Origin: Onthophagus taurus
Taxonomy: Eukaryota; Arthropoda; Insecta; Coleoptera; Scarabaeidae
Reading direction: 5' to 3'
Length of the DNA: 64,000 nt
NCBI RefSeq assembly: GCF_036711975.1
Contig: NC_091973.1
Span: forward strand, 10,354,001 to 10,418,000
Shown: one piece after another, positions 41,925-49,728 of the stretch
How the letters are laid out: each line of letters begins with the position of its first letter
Numbering within the stretch: the first letter of the stretch is position 1
Notes under the pieces: generated by a model
Databases searched by the model: none
What the model was told of the DNA's origin: nothing
Seen by the model: the letters and a program-made list of their open reading frames with translations, nothing else
Translations under genes and position numbers: made by a program

Positions 41925-42149
41925 ATGGGTAAGGTGCGGATTGATGAGAGTAAAAATGAGATGCATAGAATGTATGCATGGACTTATGCGTATAGACAAT
42001 CACGAAAGTGTAATTGGGAGGAAATGTATTTAGATCGTCTTAGATTTAAGAATAGAATAAGTTATGTAAATGATATGTTACACCTGTACTTAAGCAGCGA
42101 ATTTAGAAATAAGATTTTTCATGAAAGATTTAAATATGTAATGACTTAA
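41925..42149 (+). CDS. Small unknown protein (74 aa)
   Basis: A 74-aa ORF starts at ATG four bases after the stop of the previous gene and is followed by AATAAA (about 42151). It is rich in Tyr, Arg and Met (MYAWTYAYRQSRK, YLDRLRFKNR, FRNKIFHERFKYV), probably helical and basic. No family is recognised. Tight spacing and position between the unknown 299-aa gene and the capsid block support a real gene, but its length leaves doubt. Confidence 0.55.
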   Translation: MGKVRIDESKNEMHRMYAWTYAYRQSRKCNWEEMYLDRLRFKNRISYVNDMLHLYLSSEFRNKIFHERFKYVMT

Positions 42150-42222
42150 AATAAATAAAAATTTTTTTCAAATGTGAGCGTATTATTAACCATCCAATAT
42201 TCACCGAATAATGTGCGAAAGC

Positions 42223-42233
42223 TATTAAATATA
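42223..42233 (+). promoter_or_regulatory. TATA-like box before the PLA2 gene
   Basis: TATTAAATATA lies about 30-40 bp before the ATG at 42264, with an initiator-like ACAGT in between (42251). It follows the polyadenylation signal of the preceding gene, so a new transcription unit probably starts here with the capsid cluster. Confidence 0.4.
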
Positions 42234-42263
42234 ATGGTATGAATGTTAGGACAGTGAAACAGT

Positions 42264-43166
42264 ATGCATCGATCAACCAAACGGTCTGGTCGAGGTATTG
42301 TGAATACATTAATCAATAAGCTTCCGATAGAACTACATTTGCCAGGTTATAATTATTGCGGTCCGGGAACCAAATTGGTAAAGAGATTAGTTCGTGGAGA
42401 TCAGGGAGTGAATAAATTAGACGACGCCTGTAAAACGCATGATATTGCCTACGCAGCGACATCGAATTTAGCTGAGCGACACATAGCCGATAAAGAGTTG
42501 TATAAGACGGCGAAAGAGCGGTTGAGAAGTAAAGACGCAAGCTTAGGAGAGCGACTATCGTCGGCGTTAGTGTCAACGATAATGAAAGGAAAAACAATAA
42601 TGGGTATGGGAATGCAAATTCGTGCCCTAAGACGTAGAGGGACAACTCGTCAGAAGTTGAAACGTGGCGGTAAGTTGTCGTTTACGCAGGCAATGAACTT
42701 AGTGCGGCGAGCGATTGCACAGACCAACAGTACGAATACAAAGGGAGATGTACAAGTGGGTTACAATCTGTTGAAACCTTATCAAGGTAGAATACTTAAA
42801 CCGCGCGGAAAAATAATCAAGATTCCCAAGACGGGAGGTTTTTTACCCTTAATACTTGCAGCTTTGGGTGCTCTCGGTTCTTTAGGCGGAGGTGCAGCAG
42901 CTATTGCAAAAACCGTAAACGAAGCAAAAATAGCAAGGGAGCAGTTACAAGAAGCCCAACGTCACAATCGGGCTATGGAACCAAAAGCGATCGGCAGCGG
43001 TTTGTATATTAAACCATATAAGCAAGGTTGCGGACTAGTCATGAAAACGGTATCACGAAAATCAAAGCGACTAAAACGCCCCAAGAGGGCGAACAAAATT
43101 GGTACAGGAATGTTTATTAATCCATATAAAAAGGGTTGTGGTTATAAAACTGTAGCAAAAAACTAA
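42264..43166 (+). CDS. PLA2-domain capsid-associated protein
   Basis: This 300-aa protein has, near its N-terminus, a phospholipase A2 signature of the parvovirus VP1 kind: a calcium-loop YCGPG (residues 31-35) and the catalytic pair in CKTHDIAY (H59, D60). In parvoviruses this domain breaches endosomal membranes. A basic middle follows, then a glycine/alanine-rich hydrophobic segment (about 192-215, FLPLILAALGALGSLGGG) and a charged helix. Two repeats of the form G-x-G-x-(Y/F)-I-x-PYK-x-GCG occupy 244-257 and 280-293. Short membrane-active segments beside basic repeats recall adenovirus pVI/pX-like proteins (inference). The stop directly follows an A AAA AAC heptamer, and the protease lies in the -1 frame, so a longer fusion product is possible. 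Confidence 0.85.
   Translation: MHRSTKRSGRGIVNTLINKLPIELHLPGYNYCGPGTKLVKRLVRGDQGVNKLDDACKTHDIAYAATSNLAERHIADKELYKTAKERLRSKDASLGERLSSALVSTIMKGKTIMGMGMQIRALRRRGTTRQKLKRGGKLSFTQAMNLVRRAIAQTNSTNTKGDVQVGYNLLKPYQGRILKPRGKIIKIPKTGGFLPLILAALGALGSLGGGAAAIAKTVNEAKIAREQLQEAQRHNRAMEPKAIGSGLYIKPYKQGCGLVMKTVSRKSKRLKRPKRANKIGTGMFINPYKKGCGYKTVAKN
43157..43163 (+). promoter_or_regulatory. Candidate -1 ribosomal frameshift site A AAA AAC
   Basis: The heptamer is in the exact phase needed: GC-A AAA AAC, then the PLA2 stop TAA immediately after. A shift to -1 enters a frame open through the whole protease to 43555. Ten nucleotides downstream, ACCCCA (43174-43179) can pair with TGGGGT (43243-43248). Inside that loop TTTAAC (about 43187) can pair with GTTAAA (about 43231), a plausible stimulatory fold. 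The alternative is a missing A in a run, by mutation or sequencing error. Confidence 0.5.
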
Positions 43167-43555
43167 TAAAAATACCCCAACATTCTTTAACGGATGTAGA
43201 GTTAAGGCGATATGCACGAGCGCTTGATCTGTTAAACTTTCGTGGGGTGTACATGAGAAACAATTTACCGAAGAAAATCCGAAAACGAGAGAGTGGGATA
43301 ATAAATCTTGATAATCGTACGGGTCCCGGTACTCACTGGACAGCTTACAACAAGGATGGTGTAAATGTTAACTACTTTGACAGTTATGGAGATTTACGAC
43401 CACCGATTGAAGTGGAGAAGTATTTTATATCGGATGGGGGGAGAAATATTGTGAGGTATAATTATCGACGATATCAAAAAGAAGATCAAACAAATTGTGG
43501 ACAATTGTGTCTGCATTTCTTAGATAGTTTAAATACCAAGGAAGTATCCGTGTAA
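43163..43555 (+). CDS. Adenain-like cysteine protease (Polinton PRO)
   Basis: This is the maturation protease of the adenovirus protease/Ulp1 fold, which would cleave capsid precursors. The frame shows an N-terminal helical part (SLTDVELRRYARAL, then FRGVYMRNNLP), the catalytic His in GTHWTAY, an acidic partner in YFDSYG, and the oxyanion Gln and catalytic Cys in YQKEDQTNCGQLC. The whole domain is open from 43163, but its first ATG is 43253, after conserved N-terminal residues. Initiation at 43253 would remove part of the domain. It is therefore more likely made as a -1 extension of the preceding PLA2 protein; fused arrangements of these modules are, as I recall, seen in other insect Polintons. 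It ends 20 bp before the penton ATG. Confidence 0.82.
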   Translation, partial: LIKIPQHSLTDVELRRYARALDLLNFRGVYMRNNLPKKIRKRESGIINLDNRTGPGTHWTAYNKDGVNVNYFDSYGDLRPPIEVEKYFISDGGRNIVRYNYRRYQKEDQTNCGQLCLHFLDSLNTKEVSV

Positions 43556-43575
43556 GATTAGTCTTGAGAACAACA

Positions 43576-44318
43576 ATGGAACAAGATACAATACATACAA
43601 GTTATACATTTACGCTCACCGGAAGGGGGTCGGAGTTGTCTTGTAACTTTAACCCACCGATTTATTTGAATGAACTCGGTACATACGAGTTAGCTCTTTT
43701 AAATTTCGAAACGTTCAATACGTTACCTAATATCGATTCAACAAACAATATTTTACAATATGAAGATCATATGGGAAATTTTACAGAGAATATTGAAATA
43801 CCGCTAGGAACATACGATATTAACGATATTAACGAATACGTTAAAAAACATTAACAGCGAGGAATATTCTCAGCGTGACTACACCGGGTACACAGATACG
43901 CATAAGAGGTAATAATAATACGCAACGTGCTGAGATAAAAACAAACCGGCGAATAAATTTTGCTAGCGACAATTCAATCGGTTCCTTACTTGGTTTTAAC
44001 CCTAAAGTTATACCTAAAAACACGATAACAGAATCGGATCATATCGTGAATATAAATAAAACGAATGCATTACAAATTTATTGTAATTTGAGCTCCGGAT
44101 CGTATACGAATGGACAACCCATGCACGTGTTGTATCATTTCTTCCCGAACGTACCGGCTGGTTTTAAAATAATAGAAGCTCCGCAACAACCGATTTACTT
44201 ACCTGTTACAACGAACGTGATTAGTACATTAATAGTACGCATACTTGATCAGGACGGTCAGTTGGTAAACTTCAGAGACGAAGAAGTGACCGTGAGAGTG
44301 CACTTGAAATCGGTGTGA
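43576..44318 (+). CDS. Penton-like minor capsid protein, one frame break
   Basis: This is a single-jelly-roll vertex protein that would occupy the capsid five-fold positions. The first segment runs from ATG 43576 to the stop at 43854 (TYELALLNFETFNTLPNI, IEIPLGTYDINDINEYV). The continuation lies in the -1 frame to 44318 (IRIRGNNNTQRAEIKT, IGSLLGFNPKVI, FFPNVPAGFKI, QPIYLPV, RILDQDGQLVNFR, VRVHLKS) and has no ATG where it begins. The switch point is the A6C run at 43843-43849, followed by CAT TAA. Both halves match the recalled pattern of insect Polinton minor capsid proteins. The break may be a lost A (mutation or read error) or slippage; the phase here is not the canonical slippery phase. 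Confidence 0.82.
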
Positions 44319-44335
44319 GTAGTAGGGTATTTAAT

Positions 44336-44506
44336 ATGGGTATAGTGTACGACGTTCGAAGAAAAGCACAGGAAAATCTGGGTGATAGAGTAATGTATAA
44401 AACGGTACGAAAGGATGTAAAACCTAACAGTAAGCGAAAATCAACTACCCAGTTAACACGCGTCAATCGTCAGTATTTAAGCAACTTAGGTTTTCAACTA
44501 CTATAA
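44336..44506 (+). CDS. Small basic capsid-cluster protein (56 aa)
   Basis: A 56-aa Lys/Arg-rich protein starts at ATG 44336, and its stop is immediately followed by the major capsid ATG (TAAATG). It contains VYDVRRKAQENL and ends in NRQYLSNLGFQLL. Position between minor and major capsid genes and the strong positive charge suggest a DNA-condensing or capsid-core role, by analogy with adenovirus core peptides (inference). In-frame codons also extend upstream without ATG to 44315, overlapping the penton stop. Confidence 0.7.
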   Translation: MGIVYDVRRKAQENLGDRVMYKTVRKDVKPNSKRKSTTQLTRVNRQYLSNLGFQLL

Positions 44507-45769
44507 ATGGAGTCCTTAAACGTCACAGAGAAAATAAAAGTAGATAACTCGATTGTAAGTTACGAATATCATTCCCATCAACCGTTTGGTTCTACTAGCT
44601 TCGGTAACAATGATGAAATTCGTATAGGCATACCCGAAATAGACAATTACACATTGCCTCATGAAAGTTTTTTGTATGTGGAAGGGAGCGTACGTAAACT
44701 GGATGCGAGTGGTAAAGCAACAAAAGATGCTAGTGCAACTGCAAAATTGATAAATAATCCTGTAGCGTTTATGTTCAGTGATATTCGCTATCTTATAAAT
44801 GGTGTTCAAATAGATGGAGTGAGAAACGTGGGGTTAACATCATGTATGAAAGGATACTTTTCGTATACCCCTCACGATATAATAAAGTTGGCGAACGCAG
44901 GTTGGAACATGGGCGAGGATCTGCTAGGTCAAGTGGTCCCAACATCCCCTGTAACGGATGCAATAATGGATAAAAATGGAAATTTTGGATTGAGTGTACC
45001 GCTAAAGACATTAATAGGGTTTGCTGAAGATTTTAAAACAATTGTGATGAATGTGAGACAAGAGCTAGTGTTAATTCGTAATAATGATGATAATGATGTG
45101 CTTGTGAATACGGTAGAAGAACCGTTACAGTTAAAAATCGATAAAGTTGTGTGGAGAATGCCCCATCTAGCCGTAGGCTTACGAGAACAATTAGCTCTAA
45201 CAAAAATAGCAGGACGAAATATTGATCTGCAAATACCTTTTCGCAGTTGGGAAGTACATGAATATCCTTCTTTACCTCAAACAACAAAGCATTCATGGGC
45301 TGTGAAAACAGCTCCGCAGTTGGAAACACCTAGATTTATAATAATTGGGTTTCAAACAAAGAAGAAAGGAAAACAGTTGGCGAACATGGCAACCTTTGAT
45401 AATGTAAAACTCACCAATTTGACGGTATTCCTAAACGGTGAACGCTACCCATACGATAATCTGAACGTGGACTTTGATAGTAATCGTGTCGCAGTGTTAT
45501 ATGACATGTATACACGCTTTCAAAAGTCCTACTATGGGAAGGAAGGAGAACCATTACTCACTCCGAAACAATTTATTGAAAATTATCCACTGATTGGAAT
45601 TGATTGTACATATCAAGCAGAAGCGCTACACAAAAGTGGGGTAGAAATACGGATAGAATTTACGACAAAAAATCCGATTCCTGATGGTACCACAGCATAC
45701 TGTTTAGTTTTACATGATAAGGCGTTTCAATATTCTCCACTAACAAAAATCGTCAAACAAATGACTTGA
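44507..45769 (+). CDS. Major capsid protein, double jelly-roll (hexon-like)
   Basis: This intact 420-aa protein is expected to trimerise into the hexon-like capsomer of the Polinton capsid. It opens MESLNVTEKIKVD and contains the family-typical stretches NNDEIRIGIPEIDNYTLP, FLYVEGSVRK, NPVAFMFSDIRYLINGV, WRMPHLAVGLREQ, a tryptophan/tyrosine-rich centre, FIIIGFQT, and a C-terminal LVLHDKAFQYSPLT. Length fits the shorter insect Polinton capsid proteins. It starts directly after the small basic gene. Unlike penton and polymerase it has no frame break. Assignment rests on recalled family pattern and genomic position. Confidence 0.87.
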   Translation: MESLNVTEKIKVDNSIVSYEYHSHQPFGSTSFGNNDEIRIGIPEIDNYTLPHESFLYVEGSVRKLDASGKATKDASATAKLINNPVAFMFSDIRYLINGVQIDGVRNVGLTSCMKGYFSYTPHDIIKLANAGWNMGEDLLGQVVPTSPVTDAIMDKNGNFGLSVPLKTLIGFAEDFKTIVMNVRQELVLIRNNDDNDVLVNTVEEPLQLKIDKVVWRMPHLAVGLREQLALTKIAGRNIDLQIPFRSWEVHEYPSLPQTTKHSWAVKTAPQLETPRFIIIGFQTKKKGKQLANMATFDNVKLTNLTVFLNGERYPYDNLNVDFDSNRVAVLYDMYTRFQKSYYGKEGEPLLTPKQFIENYPLIGIDCTYQAEALHKSGVEIRIEFTTKNPIPDGTTAYCLVLHDKAFQYSPLTKIVKQMT

Positions 45770-45962
45770 GTATGGGGAAAGAAGGGTTGGTAGTGTGTAG
45801 TTGGATCGGATCCTGAGCCGCATCGCACCCGTAGCTCATCATCCGAAATGTGAGACTTCTATATTCAGCGTAAACAAAAAAAAAGTCGTAGAGTATAAGT
45901 TGTGCGACAGATTTCTACGGCTGCATAGTACGACGTTGTACGTTGTATGGATAATCGTGTTG

Positions 45963-46478
45963 ATGTACGGAAGCAAGATGTATTCAAATAAAACTCAATA
46001 CATAATTCTCGATATACAAGGTTTCATGGTCAACGAAGATCAGTTCGTACCTAAAGAATTAGCATCATGTGATAGTAACAAATGCATAACCCACCACGTT
46101 TTTCAACCGAGTAGCAGTATAGCTTCATTACCATCTAAATATAGGAATACTGCAAACTGGTTAATGACACATCATCATTGCATCGACTGGAAAGTTGGTT
46201 TTATCCATCCAATGGAATTCGACGCCATAGTCAAATATCTGTGTCGGAATGTCAAGAAAGTGTATGTTAAAGGACCTGAAAAAATTAAATTTTTAAGACA
46301 TATTATTTCCGCGCCGATATTTGCGTTGGAAGGTAGTATCTATAAACTTGAGATGGGTATACCGAGCTGTGCTTTTCACTCGCGACGAAGAAGTATGTGC
46401 GCTCTTTCCAATGTACGCCACTTACAAGAAGTTGTCGAAGAGGGGGTGCAAAACAAGGATGCGAAAGACAGTCGGTGA
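45963..46478 (+). CDS. Unknown protein, paralogue of the 39939 gene
   Basis: This protein is about 171 aa from ATG 45963, or 166 aa from ATG 45978, which matches the paralogue's length better. Motifs run in the same order as in the first gene: YIILDIQGF, VPKELA, THHVFQP, an HHHCIDWKVGF segment, VYVKGPEKIKFLR, SCAFH and MCALSNVRHL. The frame is open upstream to 45801 but without ATG, so an unseen 5' exon is possible. The function is not recognised. Two diverged copies in one element, one beside the TIR and one after the capsid genes, suggest an old internal gene duplication with separate roles. Confidence 0.78.
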   Translation: MYGSKMYSNKTQYIILDIQGFMVNEDQFVPKELASCDSNKCITHHVFQPSSSIASLPSKYRNTANWLMTHHHCIDWKVGFIHPMEFDAIVKYLCRNVKKVYVKGPEKIKFLRHIISAPIFALEGSIYKLEMGIPSCAFHSRRRSMCALSNVRHLQEVVEEGVQNKDAKDSR

Positions 46479-46528
46479 CTATAAAGCAGAGACAAGTCGT
46501 AATGGGGGATAGTTAAGAGCTGGTTGCG

Positions 46529-46864
46529 ATGGAACAAGTGTTCACTGTGTTTGGGTGTTGGCCACTTACATCTGCCAAGAAAGTGTACAGCGTAATGAAA
46601 AAATATGAACAAGATGCCTCATTTGCGAACATTCCAGCTCGTGATTTAAAATATTTACCAACACAGTATTATTTCGATAAAGTACCATCTATGGAATTAC
46701 GAAGAATTTGGACCCAACTACCGTTCGCCTACCAGCAATCGAAAATGTTACAAATGAAGTTACCGTGTCTTGAACATTATAATAATGATTGTGCGGAAAC
46801 TCATTTCGATGGACCACCACCACCTAAAATGCATTGTATTAAATGTACGTTAGAAAAGAAATAA
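46529..46864 (+). CDS. Unknown 111-aa protein
   Basis: The ORF starts at ATG 46529 and is followed by AT-rich 3' sequence. It begins VFTVFGCWPLTSAKKVYSVM and ends with Cys/His-spaced residues (PCLEHYNNDCAETHF, MHCIKC) that might bind zinc. No family is recognised. Location directly after the 45963 gene and codon usage similar to the neighbours support it as real. Confidence 0.65.
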   Translation: MEQVFTVFGCWPLTSAKKVYSVMKKYEQDASFANIPARDLKYLPTQYYFDKVPSMELRRIWTQLPFAYQQSKMLQMKLPCLEHYNNDCAETHFDGPPPPKMHCIKCTLEKK

Positions 46865-46943
46865 ATGTTATTTTTTTATCCATATTGATGAGTTTTATTT
46901 AAAGAAACCTCTTCACCTCCCCTTCCATCCAATCGCCTTCTGC

Positions 46944-47225
46944 TAGAAAACCATTTGAAAAGTAAGTTACATCAATACAATTTTTATCGGTTTTCTTCAT
47001 GTATGTTTGTGATGATTTCAGGTATTAATTGTTATACGCTGAGAAAAGTGGTTCTTCAGCGCATTGCAAACCTGTCAGACGTGATAGAAAACCATTTGAA
47101 AAGTAAGTTACATCAATACAATTTTTATCGGTTTTCTTCATGTATGTTTGTGATGATTTCAGACATTAATTGTTATACGCTGAGAAAAGTGGTTCTTCAG
47201 CGCATTGCAAACTTGTCAGACGTGA
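46944..47225 (+). repeat. 141-bp tandem duplication carrying an intron-exon unit
   Basis: Two copies (46944-47084 and 47085-47225) differ at a handful of bases. Each holds GAAAACCATTTGAAAA followed by GTAAGT, a 60-nt intron-like stretch ending GATGATTTCAG (46962-47021 and 47103-47162), then an 81-bp exon-like part. Both introns are phase 1, and splicing would keep one open frame (INCYTLRKVVLQRIANLSDV repeated) to a stop at 47251. Reading straight through is also open in another frame. No ATG is found upstream, so the 5' exon is unknown or lost. Confidence 0.65.
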
Positions 47226-47297
47226 GCGAACGTATAATTTTAATAAAATAATCCAAATTTTTTGTAACCCTTTTGATTCCTTGAAGTCTTTCCCATT

Positions 47298-48455
47298 ATG
47301 CTTCACTTAATTGGTAACAGCCACGCTCGTGCAAGCGATAATACCGATGGTATGACCGACCCACTGGTTGCCGTGCTGCCACGCAATAACGACAGTACGA
47401 ATGTTGTTGAGTCAAGCCTACCGTCGTTACCATTATATTGCAGCGGCAACTTTGACGGTTTGAGTCGTACCATGCAGGATTTCACTACAGACCCACCACT
47501 GTACGAGCAAATAATGAATGAGCTCCGGTCACAGCCAGGGAACGACAATGGTGCGATTGTTACCACCAGTCCAACCTTGTCGTCCTACGGTTTAACTCGC
47601 ATCAGTATGGAGATACGAGAAGAAGGAACATATCAGGAAGTTGTTGTGCCACCTGAACCTGCTACCAATCAGGCCGACGTGGTACAACCACTTCCAGATA
47701 TTGTACATACGGATGTCACAAGTCAAGCACCTGCTGAAAACCAGGTGCTTGCGGCACCGTCTGTACCAGCGACGGAAGACGTATCCCAACCCTCCGATAG
47801 GATATGTGTTTCGCCTGTCTTCTCGAGTGGACCCATACGGTACACATCCCGCCGTATAAAAAAACGCGTCAACTTGTTGTCAAGGGGTTGCGTGAAACAA
47901 ACTACCCGCCCAAACCCTTCTCCTGCTTCACAAGACTCCTGTAGATTGCTGCGCAACGCATTAGCCAAACCTCCCCGTAACACACGAAGAGTACCTACAC
48001 TCGCTACAGTAACCAGACCTGCAACGGTGGTTACATCTCCACCAGAGGTGACCATCGACATCCGTGACAGCCCGCCAACTATCACAACTATCCCACCACA
48101 AAATGTGGTGTTCCCACCACCTTTACCTATCCCTACTATCCCGCAGAGGCAAAATCTTCCAGCTGTAAATACCGCACATCCCGACCCATGGGTTGATGCG
48201 TTTCTGCATTCAACAACCAACTTGGCAAGCAGTCTTTTGTCCCAAGAGGATTTTTTCATCTTGGGCTTGAAACCTCAATTGCAAACCAAAGTGACGACTT
48301 TGGAACATCATAAGCGCCACTTCGTGAACGCGTTGAATGCAGTAAACCAGAATCCCACCGTCTGCTTTGCTGCTTTTTCAAACATCCTTAACATGTACAA
48401 CACCAAAATTAACCTGTATAAGTCCCTTCTCAGGCTGCTGCCTGACAACGGTTAA
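47298..48455 (+). CDS. Unknown proline/threonine-rich protein (385 aa), probable accessory gene
   Basis: ATG 47298 opens a 385-aa frame. The first 300 residues are low-complexity and probably disordered, rich in Pro, Thr, Val and Ser, with a basic patch (RYTSRRIKKRVNLL). The last 90 residues look folded and helical (DPWVDAFLHSTTNLASSLL, LEHHKRHFVNALNAV). Base composition is visibly more GC-rich than the capsid and ATPase genes, and CA/CC-rich codons are common. It is not part of the core Polinton set as I know it. It could be recently acquired cargo or a virus-host interaction protein; no function can be assigned. Confidence 0.7.
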   Translation: MLHLIGNSHARASDNTDGMTDPLVAVLPRNNDSTNVVESSLPSLPLYCSGNFDGLSRTMQDFTTDPPLYEQIMNELRSQPGNDNGAIVTTSPTLSSYGLTRISMEIREEGTYQEVVVPPEPATNQADVVQPLPDIVHTDVTSQAPAENQVLAAPSVPATEDVSQPSDRICVSPVFSSGPIRYTSRRIKKRVNLLSRGCVKQTTRPNPSPASQDSCRLLRNALAKPPRNTRRVPTLATVTRPATVVTSPPEVTIDIRDSPPTITTIPPQNVVFPPPLPIPTIPQRQNLPAVNTAHPDPWVDAFLHSTTNLASSLLSQEDFFILGLKPQLQTKVTTLEHHKRHFVNALNAVNQNPTVCFAAFSNILNMYNTKINLYKSLLRLLPDNG

Positions 48456-48469
48456 TAGCGTTTTTTTTT

Positions 48470-48489
48470 TGAAGCTCGTTCAGTTTTTT
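48470..48489 (+). other. Strong 3' splice acceptor before the 48525 gene
   Basis: A long polypyrimidine tract leads into CTCTTGCAG at 48489. The next bases, TG TTA ACG, are open and in frame with the gene. No matching donor lies in the 34 bp after the previous stop, so the upstream exon must be further away. The GTAAGT donors at 46962 and 47103 are in the compatible phase (one base carried over). Confidence 0.45.
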
Positions 48490-48524
48490 TGTCTCTTGCA
48501 GTGTTAACGTTGCAGGAGTTGGCT

Positions 48525-49085
48525 ATGGAGAGCGTTAATTCGACGATTTCCCGTAAAGACCGTACGTTGCGGTTAGTAGATGTTTTACCAAAGACTCTAC
48601 TACTAAACGTAATGTACAGCTGGGACATATGCTTCTGGCGTCGAATATCCCGAAAGGGCGATCGAATCAATCTTGGGGAGGTTTGCTTCCCCACCGTGGA
48701 ACGCTTTGGAAAGAAAATGTCGCAAGGCACCGTACATAAGTTGTTCCACGGTTCTCCGGTTGATTGGAGTTCAACTTTCGGAGTGGGTCTTCAGTATCAA
48801 GCAAGGTATGTTTTTTATGAATCACATTTGGGCAACCTTTGCTATCGTTGTCGACGCCGCCTACACCATATTAGTATAACGAACGTTTTACAACTGGATT
48901 GTCGTGTGAAATTGCGCTCGAAAATAAAGTATGCATCTTCTGAACGATTGCAGACTATTATTTTAAATAAAAAATATTGGTGTGCGATGTGTTGTCGTGT
49001 GTCTTTGTTTCGAGTCTGTTTTAAACCACAACTTGAGGAGGATCAAAGTACTGAGGAATTGTCGGAGGGATGTCTCAGCAACTAA
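48525..49085 (+). CDS. Unknown Cys-rich protein
   Basis: From ATG 48525 the frame gives 186 aa; the open frame extends to the splice acceptor at 48489. It is basic, and a CYRCRRRLH pair and a CAMCC motif about 50 residues later could form a treble-clef or zinc-ribbon-like site. The middle reads LGEVCFPTVERFGKKM and HKLFHGSPVDW. It belongs to the same accessory block as the 47298 gene. No family is recognised. The acceptor suggests it is spliced to an upstream exon, so the true N-terminus may be longer. Confidence 0.65.
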   Translation: MESVNSTISRKDRTLRLVDVLPKTLLLNVMYSWDICFWRRISRKGDRINLGEVCFPTVERFGKKMSQGTVHKLFHGSPVDWSSTFGVGLQYQARYVFYESHLGNLCYRCRRRLHHISITNVLQLDCRVKLRSKIKYASSERLQTIILNKKYWCAMCCRVSLFRVCFKPQLEEDQSTEELSEGCLSN

Positions 49086-49190
49086 TATGTTGTAGGTGGT
49101 TTTTTCAAATTTGTACACCATCCTTGTATGATACTGAAAATCGTTCGAATTGATGATATGACAACAAGTTCGCTTCCTTTTCACCTTTTC

Positions 49191-49334
49191 CGCTCCCATG
49201 CTTTTGTTTATATGTATTATTAATTATTTATTTGAATATTTACCGTATCTACTTATTGTTACCGCTCCCATGCTTTTGTTAATATGTATTATTAATTACT
49301 TATTTGAATATTTACCGTATCTACTTATTGTTAA
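49191..49334. repeat. 72-bp tandem duplication, AT-rich
   Basis: The two units beginning CGCTCCCATGCTTTTGTT at 49191 and 49263 differ at only a few positions. The duplication lies in the non-coding gap between the accessory block and the ATPase. Open codons across it (LLICIINYLFEYLPYLLIV) reflect its hydrophobic AT-rich sequence and are not a supported gene. Confidence 0.85.
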
Positions 49335-49728
49335 TTTAATACTAAGTAGTGTAAATTGTACTGTGACTTACACTGCTTTATTTTGTTTAATCACATAACA
49401 TCTGTATGTGAATAACCCACTGGTGGTTCTACTACATCAACCATACAGATACTTTTGAAATCATGATAATAAATAATTTTGTAAATTTATGTATACCACG
49501 TCTTATTGTAAAATAAATATTGTGTAATATTACGCACGCTTTAAATAACTTTCAAACTCAATGTTAACAGTTTATATAGTTAAAGTGTTGTAAACCATTA
49601 TTTTGAAACAATGATAATAAATAATCTGCTGAAATTTTTTGTATGCTACTTTTTATGATAAAATAAACATTGTTTTCTACTACGACTTCATTTCTTGTTA
49701 ATCTCCCGTTCAAGTATCACCCGTCAGC
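49335..49728. other. AT-rich intergenic region before the ATPase
   Basis: No gene is visible. Two diverged copies of a segment with TTTGAAA(T/A)CA(A)TGATAATAAATAAT, then GTAAAATAAATATTG/GATAAAATAAACATTG, start at about 49455 and 49603. They carry several AATAAA signals, which could end the accessory transcripts. The ATPase ATG follows at 49729 after a CT-rich leader. Confidence 0.55.

Noticed and set aside
46955..47251. 98-codon uninterrupted frame across the duplicated unit
   Set aside because: The repeated splice-site pairs and preserved exon phase explain the region better than a continuous protein that reads through both introns.
47723..48259. 178-codon open frame on the minus strand
   Set aside because: It is opposite the 47298 gene, glycine/valine-rich from the complement of Pro/Thr codons, with no promoter or family pattern; a shadow frame.
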